From contig NZ_CP108036.1 in assembly GCF_036170895.1 (NCBI RefSeq), positions 2,046,001-2,110,000 on the forward strand: a stretch of 64,000 bases of DNA, in the 5' to 3' direction. The notes below the pieces were generated by a model that had not been told where the DNA came from, searched no databases, and was given only the letters and a program-made list of their open reading frames with translations. The DNA comes from Streptomyces erythrochromogenes. Lineage in GTDB: Bacteria > Actinomycetota > Actinomycetes > Streptomycetales > Streptomycetaceae. Positions 8,556-17,058 of the stretch are shown here, piece by piece. How positions within the stretch are numbered: position 1 is the stretch's first letter; every line of letters starts with the position of its first letter. The position numbers and the translations under genes were made by a program.

Positions 8556-10602
8556 TCGCCGGGTCGGAGACGCCCGGGGCGCCGGTCTCCACGTGTCCCG
8601 CGAAGCGCCGCAGGAAGGTCGTGTCGAGGTCGGAGACGACCTTGACGTCGTACCAGCGGCCCGTGGAGGCGAGGTTCACGGTGTGGGTGACCGTGCCGCC
8701 GGCGGCGACCCGGAAGGTCTGGACCGCGCCGCCGTAGGAGTTGGTCACCGTGAGGTTGACCGCGGCCGTGCCCGGGTTGGTCATCGTCAGGGCCAGGTCG
8801 CCGGTGGCGCTCACGTGGCGGGCCGTCACCTCGGGGCCGGCCTTCTTCGCCGGGCCCTTCCAGGTGCGCAGGAAGCCGTTGGGGCCCCACACCGTCAGGT
8901 TGATCTGGTTGCCGGTGGAACTGCTGGTGGACCAGGTGTCGGCAAGCGTCTTGCCCGCCTCGACCGTGTAGGGCCAGGGGCCGTCCGTGCGGTTGCCCGA
9001 GGTGCTGTGGAAGTGGGCGCCCAGGGTCGGGCCGGAGGCGAAGGTGAGGGTGAACTTGCCGGTGGAGACGGTGCGGGCGCCGTCCACGTACGGGACGTAG
9101 CCGAGCGCGCGGGTGAACTTGGACCCGGCCTCCTGCGGCGGCAGGGCGCCCGTGGCCGGCGGCGTCGGGTGGTAGGAGGGGTGGCGGTCCTTGTCCGGCG
9201 GGACGTAGCCGGCCGTGGACGGCAGCGCGGCGGGGGCGGCGTCGGCCCGGGTGAAGTCGAAGGCCGAGGTCAGGTCTCCGCAGACGGCGCGGCGCCACGG
9301 GGAGATGTTCGGCTCCTGCACCCCGAAGCGCTTCTCCATGAAGCGGATCACCGAGGTGTGGTCGAAGGTCTCGGAGCAGACGTAGCCGCCCTTGCTCCAC
9401 GGGGAGACCACGATCATCGGGACGCGCGGGCCGAGCCCGTACGGTCCGGCCGCGTAGCCGCCGCCGCCCGCGTAGAGGTCCTTCGACACGTCGGCCGTGG
9501 ACAGGCCCCACGCGGAGGAGGCCGGCGGGTAGGGCGGGACGACGTGGTCGAAGAAGCCGTCGTTCTCGTCGTAGGTGATGAACAGGGCGGTCTTCGCCCA
9601 CACCGCCGGGTTCGCCGTCAGCGAGTCCAGGACCTGCGAGATGTACCAGGCGCCGAAGTTCGTCGGCCAGTTGGAGTGCTCGCTGAACGCCTCGGGGGCG
9701 GCGATCCAGGAGACCTGGGGCAGCGTGCCGTTCACCACGTCGGCGCGCAGCCGGTCGAAGTAGCCGCCGCCCGCCTTGACGTCGGTGCCGGTGCGCGCCT
9801 TCTCGTACAGGGGGCTGCCGGGCTGGGCATTGCGGAAGGTGTTGAAGTAGAGCAGCGAATTGTCGCCGTAGTTGCCGCGGAAGGCGTCGTTGATCCAGCC
9901 CCAGGAGCCGGCGGCGTTCAGGCCGTCGCCGATGTCCTGGTAGACCTTCCAGGAGATCCCGGCGGCCTCCAGGCGCTCGGGGTAGGTCTTCCAGCCGTAG
10001 CCGAGCTCCTGGTTGCCGAGGACCGGGCCGCCGCCGACGCCGTCGTTGCCGGTGTGACCCGTCCACATGTAGTAGCGGTTGGGGTCCGTGGCGCCGATGA
10101 AGGAGCAGTGGTAGGCGTCGCACACCGTGAAGGCGTCGGCGAGAGCGTAGTGGAACGGGATGTCGTTCCGCGTCATGTACGACATGGTCGTGGCCGTCTT
10201 GGCCGGGATCCACTTGTCGTACTTGCCGTTGTTGTAGGCCTGGTGGCCGCCGGCCCAGTCGTGGTTCAGCCCCTCCAGGAACTGCATCCCGAGGTCCGCG
10301 ATCTGCGGGTGGAAGGGCAGGACGTCCTTCGTCCCGTTCCACTGGTGGAAGATCGTCTTGCCGTTGTCCTGGAGCACCGGCCGCGGGTCCCCGAAGCCGC
10401 GGACCCCCTTCATCGCGCCGAAGTAGTGGTCGAAGGACCGGTTCTCCTGCATGAGGACGACGATGTGCTCGATGTCCTGGATCGTTCCGGTGGTGCCCTG
10501 CGCCGAGATGGCGGCGGCCCGGGCGATGCTGTCGTTCAGCATCGCGACGGCGGCCGTGCCGCCGGCTATCTGCAGGAACCTGCGGCGGTTGAGTTCTGCC
10601 AT
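8542..10602 (-). CDS. Tat-exported phosphocholine-specific phospholipase C
   Basis: 686 residues. The N-terminus NRRRFLQIAGGTAAVAM is a twin-arginine signal, so the folded enzyme is exported. The catalytic phosphoesterase domain follows with the family motif MQENRSFDHYFG, a threonine/metal region and TYDENDGFFDHV. Two small beta domains typical of this family fill the last 200 residues (about 475-686). Known members hydrolyse phosphatidylcholine or sphingomyelin, and in Streptomyces they are often made under phosphate limitation. ATG 10602 is the start because the Tat motif begins five residues later; the open frame upstream is shadow. It overlaps the convergent upstream gene by 14 bases and is divergent from the lipid cluster at 10940. 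Confidence 0.9.
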   Translation of the reverse strand: MAELNRRRFLQIAGGTAAVAMLNDSIARAAAISAQGTTGTIQDIEHIVVLMQENRSFDHYFGAMKGVRGFGDPRPVLQDNGKTIFHQWNGTKDVLPFHPQIADLGMQFLEGLNHDWAGGHQAYNNGKYDKWIPAKTATTMSYMTRNDIPFHYALADAFTVCDAYHCSFIGATDPNRYYMWTGHTGNDGVGGGPVLGNQELGYGWKTYPERLEAAGISWKVYQDIGDGLNAAGSWGWINDAFRGNYGDNSLLYFNTFRNAQPGSPLYEKARTGTDVKAGGGYFDRLRADVVNGTLPQVSWIAAPEAFSEHSNWPTNFGAWYISQVLDSLTANPAVWAKTALFITYDENDGFFDHVVPPYPPASSAWGLSTADVSKDLYAGGGGYAAGPYGLGPRVPMIVVSPWSKGGYVCSETFDHTSVIRFMEKRFGVQEPNISPWRRAVCGDLTSAFDFTRADAAPAALPSTAGYVPPDKDRHPSYHPTPPATGALPPQEAGSKFTRALGYVPYVDGARTVSTGKFTLTFASGPTLGAHFHSTSGNRTDGPWPYTVEAGKTLADTWSTSSSTGNQINLTVWGPNGFLRTWKGPAKKAGPEVTARHVSATGDLALTMTNPGTAAVNLTVTNSYGGAVQTFRVAAGGTVTHTVNLASTGRWYDVKVVSDLDTTFLRRFAGHVETGAPGVSDPAIRTA

Positions 10603-10939
10603 GGGGTGACGACCTCTGGGGGTGAAGGGAGGAGTCGAGGGGCGCCCCAAGGACAGCGGCCCCCGGGTACCGGACGGAGATGCCTTCGTGACACGGCGCC
10701 GTACACCTGGCGAACGGACGGCGTTCCGGTACGGCGCGCTCGCCCTGCGGCCCGCCGCTGTCGTGCCGCTGCCGCGCCGCTGGGAGGGTACGGCGAACCA
10801 CGCGCCCACAACAGGCGGCACGAACGGGCCATATGGCCGGAACGACGTGTTCCTACTCATCCGGACCGCGCACCGGAACCCGGCTGCTTGAGCATCCGTA
10901 CTCAGGCCCCGGGCGCACCCGCCTTGCCATCGTGAGGGC
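10603..10939. other. Divergent intergenic region, phospholipase and condensing-enzyme genes
   Basis: 337 bases between two divergent starts. The left part is GC-rich without obvious signals. The right part has a short AT-richer patch around 10830-10860 and an imperfect inverted repeat at 10889-10904 (see separate entry). No PHO-box-like direct repeats were recognised by eye. No coding sequence is supported. Confidence 0.5.
10889..10904. promoter_or_regulatory. Inverted repeat upstream of the Ole-like cluster
   Basis: TGAGCATCCGTACTCA is a 16-base near-palindrome (TGAGYA-N4-TRCTCA) centred about 43 bases before the ATG of the condensing-enzyme gene. Its position suits an operator or activator site. 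No regulator gene lies in the cluster, so the binding protein is unknown. Confidence 0.4.
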
Positions 10940-11962
10940 ATGTTCATCGAGCCGTGTGACCCGCCGCGGAGCGCCGGGCCGACCGCCGTCGCCAGCTTCC
11001 TGCCCGAGGAGGTGCTGTCCTCGGAAGCCCTGCAAGAGGAGGTGGCGCGCCGCAGTGGCCTGGCGCTGCCGCCCAGGCTGCTGACGCAGGCCACCGGAAT
11101 CCTCTCCCGCCGTGTCGCGGGCGAGGGCGTGTACGCCTCCACGCTCGCCGTGGGCGCCGCCCGCCGGGCCCTGGACGCCGCCTCCCTCTCCCCGCTCGAC
11201 ATCGACCTGCTGCTCTTCGCCTCCGCCTCCCGCGACATGGTCGAGCCCGCGACCGCGCACATCGTGCAGGCGGAGCTGGGCTCGCGGGCCCACGCCCTGG
11301 ACGTCACCAACGCCTGCAACAGCTTCGTCAACGGCATCGACCTCGCCCGGTCCATGATCCTCGCCGGGCGGGCCCGGCGGGCCCTGGTGGTCACGGGCGA
11401 GACCCCGAGCCGGGCGGTGCGCAAGGACCCGTCCGGGCTCGCGGAGCTGCGTGACGGCTTCGCCGGCTACACCTTCGGCGACGCGGGCGCGGCCGTCGTG
11501 GTGGAGGCCGTGGAGCGGGGCGGCATCCTCCACGTGGACACCGAGACCCACTCCGAGCACTGGGAGGTCGGCGGCATACCGGGCGGCGGTTCGCGGCACC
11601 CGCGCGGGGACGCGTACACCTACTTCCGGGGCGACGGGCACGAACTGCGCGGCGTCTTCGAGAAGGTGGGCACCGCCGTCATCGACCGGACGCTGCACCG
11701 CACGGGGATGGGGTGGGACGACTTCGCCAAGGTGCTGGTGCACCAGGTGACGGTCCCCTACCTGGAGCGGTTCGCCGAACTGACCGGAGTGCCCGCCGAC
11801 AAGCTGGTGGTGACCGTGCCGGAGCTCGGCAACGTGGCCAGCGCGAGCATCGGAGTGCAGCTGGACCGCGTGTTCCCGCAGCTGGCGCCCGGGGAAAGGG
11901 TGCTGTTCGTCGGCCTGGGCGGGGGCATCAGCATCATGACGATGGTCTGGGAGAAGTCGTGA
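10940..11962 (+). CDS. Thiolase-fold condensing enzyme, KAS III/OleA-like
   Basis: 340 residues with the KAS III fold and a complete Cys-His-Asn triad: C126 in DVTNACNSF, H268 in VLVHQVTVPY and N298 in ELGNVASAS. FabH makes the first condensation of fatty acid synthesis, while OleA joins two acyl-CoAs head to head. The neighbours here (an adenylate-forming enzyme and an NAD-dependent reductase, as in ole clusters) favour an OleA-like or beta-lactone role over housekeeping FabH. It is the first gene of a coupled set, with its TGA sharing GTGA with the glycosyltransferase start. The ATG at 10940 has only a weak GTGAGG close upstream. Substrates cannot be read from the sequence. Confidence 0.83.
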   Translation: MFIEPCDPPRSAGPTAVASFLPEEVLSSEALQEEVARRSGLALPPRLLTQATGILSRRVAGEGVYASTLAVGAARRALDAASLSPLDIDLLLFASASRDMVEPATAHIVQAELGSRAHALDVTNACNSFVNGIDLARSMILAGRARRALVVTGETPSRAVRKDPSGLAELRDGFAGYTFGDAGAAVVVEAVERGGILHVDTETHSEHWEVGGIPGGGSRHPRGDAYTYFRGDGHELRGVFEKVGTAVIDRTLHRTGMGWDDFAKVLVHQVTVPYLERFAELTGVPADKLVVTVPELGNVASASIGVQLDRVFPQLAPGERVLFVGLGGGISIMTMVWEKS

Positions 11963-12702
11963 GCCGCATGTGGGTCGTCGTACCCGCGCACGAGGAGGAG
12001 GCCCGGCTCGCGGACACCCTGCGGGCGCTCGCCGCGCAGCGCGACCGGGACTTCACCCTGCTGGTCGTCGACAACGCCTCGGCGGACCGCACCGGCGCCG
12101 TCGCCCGGGAGTTCGCGGCGCACGCGCCCTTCCCGGTGGAGGTGATCGAAGAGCCCGAGAAGGGCGTCGGCTCCGCCGTGGACACCGGCTTCCGGTACGC
12201 GATCGCGCGCGGAGCGCGGCTGCTCGCCCGCACCGACGCCGACTGCCTGCCGCGGCCCGGCTGGACGGGGGCCGCGCGGACCGCGCTCACCCGCCGCCCC
12301 GGGCTCGTGTGCGGGCGGATCACCGCCCGCCGCGACGAGCACGGCCCGCTGGGCCGGGCCGGTTTCGGCGCGCTGGTGGCGCTCGCCGCGCTCTTCGGCC
12401 GGCTGCGGCCGCGGCACGCCCGCCGGCACGGCTACCGGGCGCCGTACCGCATGCACGCCGGGAACAACATGGCGATCACCGCCGAGCTGTACCTGGCCGT
12501 CGGCGGCATGCCGCGGCGCCCCTCGCCGACCGACCGGCTCTTCCTCAACGCCGTACGCCGCCACACCGACCGGATCGTCCACTGCCGGGAGATGGTCGTG
12601 GAGAACTCGACGCGGCGCCTGCGGGCCTACGGGCTCGCCGGCACCGCCCGCTGGTACCTGGACCAGGGCAGCGGCACGCACGGAACGGACGACCCCCGCT
12701 GA
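11959..12702 (+). CDS. Family 2 glycosyltransferase
   Basis: 247 residues from a GTG overlapping the preceding stop by 4 bases. The GT-A nucleotide-sugar fold is visible: WVVVPAHEEEARLADTLRAL at the N-terminus, LLVVDNASADRT, and LARTDADCLPRPGW carrying the DxD-type metal site. No membrane anchor longer than 20 residues is seen; a short hydrophobic patch lies near residue 130. It should transfer a sugar from a nucleotide donor to an unknown acceptor. Being coupled between the condensing enzyme and the adenylate-forming enzyme, it probably glycosylates the lipid product of this cluster (inference). Glycosyltransferases are not part of the classical ole set. Confidence 0.85.
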   Translation: MSRMWVVVPAHEEEARLADTLRALAAQRDRDFTLLVVDNASADRTGAVAREFAAHAPFPVEVIEEPEKGVGSAVDTGFRYAIARGARLLARTDADCLPRPGWTGAARTALTRRPGLVCGRITARRDEHGPLGRAGFGALVALAALFGRLRPRHARRHGYRAPYRMHAGNNMAITAELYLAVGGMPRRPSPTDRLFLNAVRRHTDRIVHCREMVVENSTRRLRAYGLAGTARWYLDQGSGTHGTDDPR

Positions 12703-14183
12703 TGCTGGACCGACTCGACCACGCGCTGCGCAGTCGCCCCGAGCGGCCCGCCGTGCTCACCGCCACCCGTACCGGCGCACCGCGCGTGCGGGCCACCCGC
12801 GGCGAACTCGCGGAGCTGGCGGACGCGTTCGCCGCCGCCCTGCACGCGCGCGGACTGCGGGCCGGGGACACCGTCGGGGTCGCCGTGCGCCCCGGGCCGC
12901 GGGCCCTCGCCGTCCTGCTCGCCCTGTGGCGCCTCGGCCTGCGCGGGGCCGTCCTGGACCCGGGCGCCGGGCCCGACGTGCTGCGCGCCCGGCTGGCGCT
13001 GGCGCGGCCCGCGCTGGTGCTGGCCGACGCGGCCGCGCAGGCGGTGGCGGGCTGGGCCCGGCCGCTGGCCCGGCGGGCCGGGCTCGCGCTGCCCGACCTG
13101 GCCGGCCTGGGGCCGGTGGCCACGGTCGGGCCCCGGCTGCCGGGGTGCGCGCCCGCCCTGGACCTGGGGGCACAGAGGCTCGGCGTCCCCGCGCACGCCT
13201 CCGTGGACGGCGACGCCGACGCGGTGATCGTGTTCACCTCCGGGACCACCTCCCGGCCGCGGGCGGTGGTGCACACCCGGGCGAGCCTGTCGGCCGGCAT
13301 GGCCACGGTGTCGTCCCTCTTCGACGCCCGCGGGGACGACCCGGTGCTCGGCGGCACCTTCTTCGTCCTCGTCCCCTCGCTGACGCGCGGCGCCCCCGTG
13401 GCCCTTCCGGCCGCGGGCACCCGCCTGCTGGCACGGCAGTTGCACCGGCTGCGGCCCTGCGACAGCTACCTGACCCCGCCCCGGCTGCGGGACGCGCTGG
13501 GCGCGGGCGCCCGCTTCCACGGCCGGGTGTGGACGGGCTCCGCACCGGCCGGCGCCGGCCTGCTGGAACGCGTACGGGAGGCGGGCGCTGCCGAGGCGTG
13601 GGGCGTGTACGCGCTCACCGAGCTGTTCCCCGCCGCCGCGGTCGAGTCCCGGGAGAAGTCCGCCTTCGACGGGCCCGGGGACCTGGTCGGGGCGCCGCTG
13701 CCCGGCGTACGGGCCGAACGGGACGAGGACGGGCAGCTGCTGCTGTCCGGGCCGGCGGCCCGCCACCGCTACCTCGGGGAGGAGCCCGACCCGTGGGTGC
13801 GTACGGGCGACCGGGCGCGGCTGGACGACACGGGCCGGATCGTCCTGGAGGGCCGGTGCAAGGACATGGTGCTGCGCCGGGCCGAGAACATCTACCCGGG
13901 CCTGTACGAGCCCGCCCTGCACGTGCCGGGGGTGGAGCTGGCCGTGCTCGTCGGGATCCCGGCGGGCGACGGCGACGAACGCCTCGTCGCCGTCGTGCAA
14001 CCGCGGCGCGGCGCGGACGAACCGGCCCTGCGCGCGGCCCTGTCGGAGCCGGTCGCCCGCATGGGCACGGCCCGCCCCGACGAGGTGCTCCTCGCTCGGA
14101 TCCCGCTGTCGGGGCGCTCGCACAAACCGGACCGTGCCGCGACGGCCGCGCTGGCGGCGCGGCGCCTGGGCCCGGCGCGATGA
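12702..14183 (+). CDS. Adenylate-forming enzyme, OleC-like
   Basis: 493 residues of the AMP-binding superfamily. The P-loop reads VIVFTSGTTSRPRA at about residues 176-189, then the A5-like YALTELFP, the A7-like RTGDRARLDDTGRI and the hinge GRCKDMVLRRAENIYP. OleC enzymes of this superfamily form a beta-lactone from a beta-hydroxy acid; other members activate fatty acids as AMP esters. The A10 lysine region near the C-terminus (GRSHKPDR) seems present. Its start shares one base with the previous stop (TGATG). Placement between OleA-like and OleD-like genes makes the OleC reading attractive, but a plain acyl ligase cannot be ruled out. Confidence 0.8.
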   Translation: MLDRLDHALRSRPERPAVLTATRTGAPRVRATRGELAELADAFAAALHARGLRAGDTVGVAVRPGPRALAVLLALWRLGLRGAVLDPGAGPDVLRARLALARPALVLADAAAQAVAGWARPLARRAGLALPDLAGLGPVATVGPRLPGCAPALDLGAQRLGVPAHASVDGDADAVIVFTSGTTSRPRAVVHTRASLSAGMATVSSLFDARGDDPVLGGTFFVLVPSLTRGAPVALPAAGTRLLARQLHRLRPCDSYLTPPRLRDALGAGARFHGRVWTGSAPAGAGLLERVREAGAAEAWGVYALTELFPAAAVESREKSAFDGPGDLVGAPLPGVRAERDEDGQLLLSGPAARHRYLGEEPDPWVRTGDRARLDDTGRIVLEGRCKDMVLRRAENIYPGLYEPALHVPGVELAVLVGIPAGDGDERLVAVVQPRRGADEPALRAALSEPVARMGTARPDEVLLARIPLSGRSHKPDRAATAALAARRLGPAR

Positions 14184-14286
14184 CCCGCGCCGCCGGTCCA
14201 CGACCGGGTGCGCGGCCTCGGCCCCGGCGGCACCCGGTGCACCCCCCGGCCTTCCCGGCCGGCCGATCCACGGAGGCAAAGCCCTG

Positions 14287-15549
14287 ATGGCCCAGACGGC
14301 CCTGAAGTCCCCGAAGTCCCCGAAGAACCCGACGTCCCACGCCCGGGCGCGGCGCCGCGACCGGCGGGTCTACCTGGGCGGGCACCCGGTGCTGTTCGGG
14401 CTGCTCGCCGCGACGCGCGGCCGGCCCGTCCGCCGGATCGGCGGCACCCTGCTGGTGCACGGGGCGGACGCCTACCGGCAGGCCCTGACGCGGCTGCCGC
14501 TCGACCGGACGGCGGCCGGTACGACGGGCGGCGCGGCGCGCTCCGCGCTGGCGGGCGACGGCGGTGTGCTCTTCGACCAGGAGGGCGGCGAGCACCGGGC
14601 CGACCGGCGTGACCTGGCCGCCGGCCTCGGCGCGGCCGGCGTGGAGGAGCTGCGGGCGCGGTGGCAGCCCCTGCTCGCACGCCGCCTCGCGCCGCTCGCC
14701 GCGGGCGGCGAGGTGGACCTCGTCGAGCTGGCCCGCGAGCTGTCCGGGACGGTGGTGTGCGCCCTGCTGGGTTCCGGCGCCGATCCGTGCGAGGTCGCCC
14801 GGGCCGCCTCCGAGGCCGCGGCCGCCTCCGTACGCAGCCACCTGCCCGGGCCGCGCCGCCCCCGCGCCGAGGCCGATGCGGCCAGGGCCGCCGGACGGCT
14901 GCGGGACCTGCTGGGAAGTGTCCGCGCAGCGGCTCCGGCCGCCCCGAGGGCGGGTTCGGCGGCGTCCGGTGCACGCGACGGCGAGGCGGGGGAAGACCGC
15001 CGTGCGGCGGACCGGCGGGCGACGACGCGGCACGGACACGGCCTGGGCCAGGCCGACGGCGCACTGGTCGCGATGGTGGCGGTGGCCGCCGTGAACACCA
15101 CGGTCGCGGCGCTGCCGCGGGCCGTGGCCTGGTGCGCCGACGCCGGGCTGTGGGACCAGGCCGGTGACGCGGCGCTGCGCCCGGTGCTGGCTGCCGAGCT
15201 GCTGCGGGTCACGGCCGCCTCGCCGCTGCTGCCGCGCGTGGCCGCCGCGGACGGCACGGTCGGCGGCTGCCCGGTGCGGGCCGGAGACCGGCTGCTGCTG
15301 GTCGCCCGGCACGCGGCGGACGCGCACCGGCGCGACCCGGACGCCCGCGGGCCCGCGGAACCGGCCCTGTCCCGGCTGGTGTTCGGGGCCGGCGCGCACG
15401 CCTGCCCCGGAGCCCGGCTGGCGTCCGTCCAGCTGGCCGACGTACTGGCGGCTCTGGCCCCGTACCGGCCGGTGGTGACGCGGGCCCGGGTGGACCGGGG
15501 TGCGGCGCTGCCGGGCTGGCGGAGGCTGTGCGTACGGGCGGCGTCATGA
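14287..15549 (+). CDS. Cytochrome P450
   Basis: 420 residues. The heme-binding loop FGAGAHACPGARLA places the cysteine ligand at residue 373; the K-helix ExxR is in AAELLRV, and the C-helix has HRADRRDL. The I-helix AVAAVNTTVAAL lacks the usual acid-threonine pair (N in place of D/E), which may alter oxygen activation. A G+S/A-rich insert with RDGEAGEDRRAADRR at about 220-245 is unusual. ATG 14287 has GGAGG 10 bases upstream and starts a Lys/Ser/Pro tail (QTALKSPKSPKNP). There are 103 bases after the ligase stop and 4 bases shared with the next gene. It probably oxidises an intermediate or product of this lipid cluster. Confidence 0.85.
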   Translation: MAQTALKSPKSPKNPTSHARARRRDRRVYLGGHPVLFGLLAATRGRPVRRIGGTLLVHGADAYRQALTRLPLDRTAAGTTGGAARSALAGDGGVLFDQEGGEHRADRRDLAAGLGAAGVEELRARWQPLLARRLAPLAAGGEVDLVELARELSGTVVCALLGSGADPCEVARAASEAAAASVRSHLPGPRRPRAEADAARAAGRLRDLLGSVRAAAPAAPRAGSAASGARDGEAGEDRRAADRRATTRHGHGLGQADGALVAMVAVAAVNTTVAALPRAVAWCADAGLWDQAGDAALRPVLAAELLRVTAASPLLPRVAAADGTVGGCPVRAGDRLLLVARHAADAHRRDPDARGPAEPALSRLVFGAGAHACPGARLASVQLADVLAALAPYRPVVTRARVDRGAALPGWRRLCVRAAS

Positions 15550-16457
15550 TCGCGGTCACGGGCGCGAGCGGCTTCTGCGGCGGGCACGTGGCGCGCACCG
15601 CCGCCGCGGCCGGTGCGCGGGTGGTGGGCCTGGGGCGCAGACCGGGCCCGGTGGGCGGGCACCGCTTCTGGGATGCGACCGCCGGCGACCCGGACCTCAC
15701 CGGGGTGGACCTGGTGGTGCACTGCGCGGCGGCGGTCGGCGACCCCTCCCCCGGCTCCGCGGCGGAGGCGCTGATGCACGAGGTCAACGTCGCCGGCACG
15801 GAGCGGCTGATGCGGGCCGCCGCGGGACGGCCGGTGGTGTGGGTGAGCAGCGCCAGCGTCTACGACCCGCGCCTGGACCGCTCCCTGGTCGGCGAGGACC
15901 ATCCGCGCGCCGGCCAGTTGAACGCCTACGGCCGGACGAAGGCGGCGGGCGAGGCCCTGGCGCTGGCCGCCGGGGCGGTGGTGCTGCGCCCGCGCGCGGT
16001 GTACGGACCGGGCGACACCACGCTGCTGCCGCGGCTGCTGTCACGGGTCCGGGCGGGCACCCTGCTGCTGCCGGGCCCGGACGTGCGGCTCAGCCTGACG
16101 GCGGTGGAGAACCTGGCGGAGGCCTGCCTCGCGGCCGCGGCCTGGCCGCCGGGGGCGTACAACGTGGCCGACGGGCAGCCGTACGGGCGCGACGCCGCGG
16201 TCCGCGCCGTACTGGACGCGCACGGCGTCCGGGCCCGCGTCCGCCACCTGCCGCTGCGGGCCGCCCGTGCGGCGGCCCGGATCGCTGAGGCGCTCCCGAC
16301 CGCCGAGCCGGCCCTCAGCCGCTACGCGGTGGACCAGCTGGCCCACCCGGTGGTCCTGGACCTGGCCCGGGCCCGCTCCCGGGGCTGGACCCCGCACCGC
16401 ACCCTGGCGGACCACCTGGATGCGCTGCCGGGTGGGGCGGGGGTGGTCAGCCGGTGA
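15546..16457 (+). CDS. NAD(P)-dependent epimerase/reductase, OleD-like
   Basis: 303 residues of the extended short-chain dehydrogenase family. The Rossmann motif VTGASGFCGGH lies at the N-terminus, and the catalytic set is S in VSSASVYD, Y and K in AYGRTKAAGE. OleD, a member of this family, reduces the 2-alkyl-3-keto acid made by OleA; sugar epimerases share the fold. Given the upstream OleA-like and OleC-like genes, a ketone reductase is the preferred reading. Start ATG at 15546 overlaps the P450 stop (ATGA). Its 3' end overlaps the convergent cvnD gene by 11 bases, closing the cluster. Confidence 0.82.
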   Translation: MIAVTGASGFCGGHVARTAAAAGARVVGLGRRPGPVGGHRFWDATAGDPDLTGVDLVVHCAAAVGDPSPGSAAEALMHEVNVAGTERLMRAAAGRPVVWVSSASVYDPRLDRSLVGEDHPRAGQLNAYGRTKAAGEALALAAGAVVLRPRAVYGPGDTTLLPRLLSRVRAGTLLLPGPDVRLSLTAVENLAEACLAAAAWPPGAYNVADGQPYGRDAAVRAVLDAHGVRARVRHLPLRAARAAARIAEALPTAEPALSRYAVDQLAHPVVLDLARARSRGWTPHRTLADHLDALPGGAGVVSR

Positions 16458-17058
16458 CGGCCGCCTCGGGTTGCTGTGCCTTGTCTATGAGCACGTCGAG
16501 GAGGGAGAGCAGGGACGCGCGGACGTCGGTGCGCGAGCGGGCGTCGAGCATGAGGACGGGGGTGTTCGGGTCGCGCAGGTGCAGCGCCGCGCCGATCTCC
16601 TCGGCGGTGTAGGGCTGTTCGCCGTGGAAGCAGTTCGCGCCGACCACGAAGGGCAGGCCGCGGCTCTCGAAGAAGTCGACGGCCGGGAAGCTGCGGTCGA
16701 GGCGCCGGGTGTCGACCAGCACGATCGCCCCGAGGGCGCCGCCCAGGAGGTCGTCCCACATGAACCAGAAGCGTTCCTGGCCCGGTGTGCCGAACAGGTA
16801 GAGGACGACTCCGGCGTCGGTGAGGGTGATCCGGCCGAAGTCCATCGCGACGGTGGTGAGGGTCTTGGACTCGATGCCGTCGAGGTCGTCGACGCCGATG
16901 CCCGCGGCCGTCAGCCGCTCCTCCGTCCGCAGCGGCTCGATCTCGGAGATCGTCTGCACCAGGGTGGTCTTGCCGACTCCGAAGCCGCCGGCGATGAGGA
17001 TCTTGACCGGGGCCGGTTCCCGGGAGGAGGGCGGGGCGGGCGTGTCATATCCGGGCAA
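16447..17058 (-). CDS. cvnD: Conservon small GTPase-like protein CvnD
   Basis: 203 residues, ATP/GTP-binding. The P-loop is GGFGVGKTTLVQ at about residues 23-34, switch region DFGRITL, and the G3 motif LFGTPGQERFWF. The N-K-x-D motif is replaced by VVGANCFHG, as in the CvnD family. CvnD proteins resemble MglA-type Ras GTPases and pair with the roadblock protein CvnB at the membrane histidine-kinase-like CvnA. The start is taken as TTG at 17058, overlapping cvnC by 14 bases; no in-frame ATG or GTG lies before the P-loop. It is the last gene of the four-gene operon. Confidence 0.9.
   Translation of the reverse strand: MPGYDTPAPPSSREPAPVKILIAGGFGVGKTTLVQTISEIEPLRTEERLTAAGIGVDDLDGIESKTLTTVAMDFGRITLTDAGVVLYLFGTPGQERFWFMWDDLLGGALGAIVLVDTRRLDRSFPAVDFFESRGLPFVVGANCFHGEQPYTAEEIGAALHLRDPNTPVLMLDARSRTDVRASLLSLLDVLIDKAQQPEAAVTG

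Noticed and set aside
8593..10935. A plus-strand open frame of 780 codons over the phospholipase gene
   Set aside because: Antisense to a Tat-exported phospholipase with full family motifs; no domain and a Gly/Val/Arg-rich composition typical of shadows.
14287..15549. P450 as part of the cvn operon, as in some conservons
   Set aside because: It is on the opposite strand and coupled to the lipid cluster; the cvn operon here ends at cvnD.
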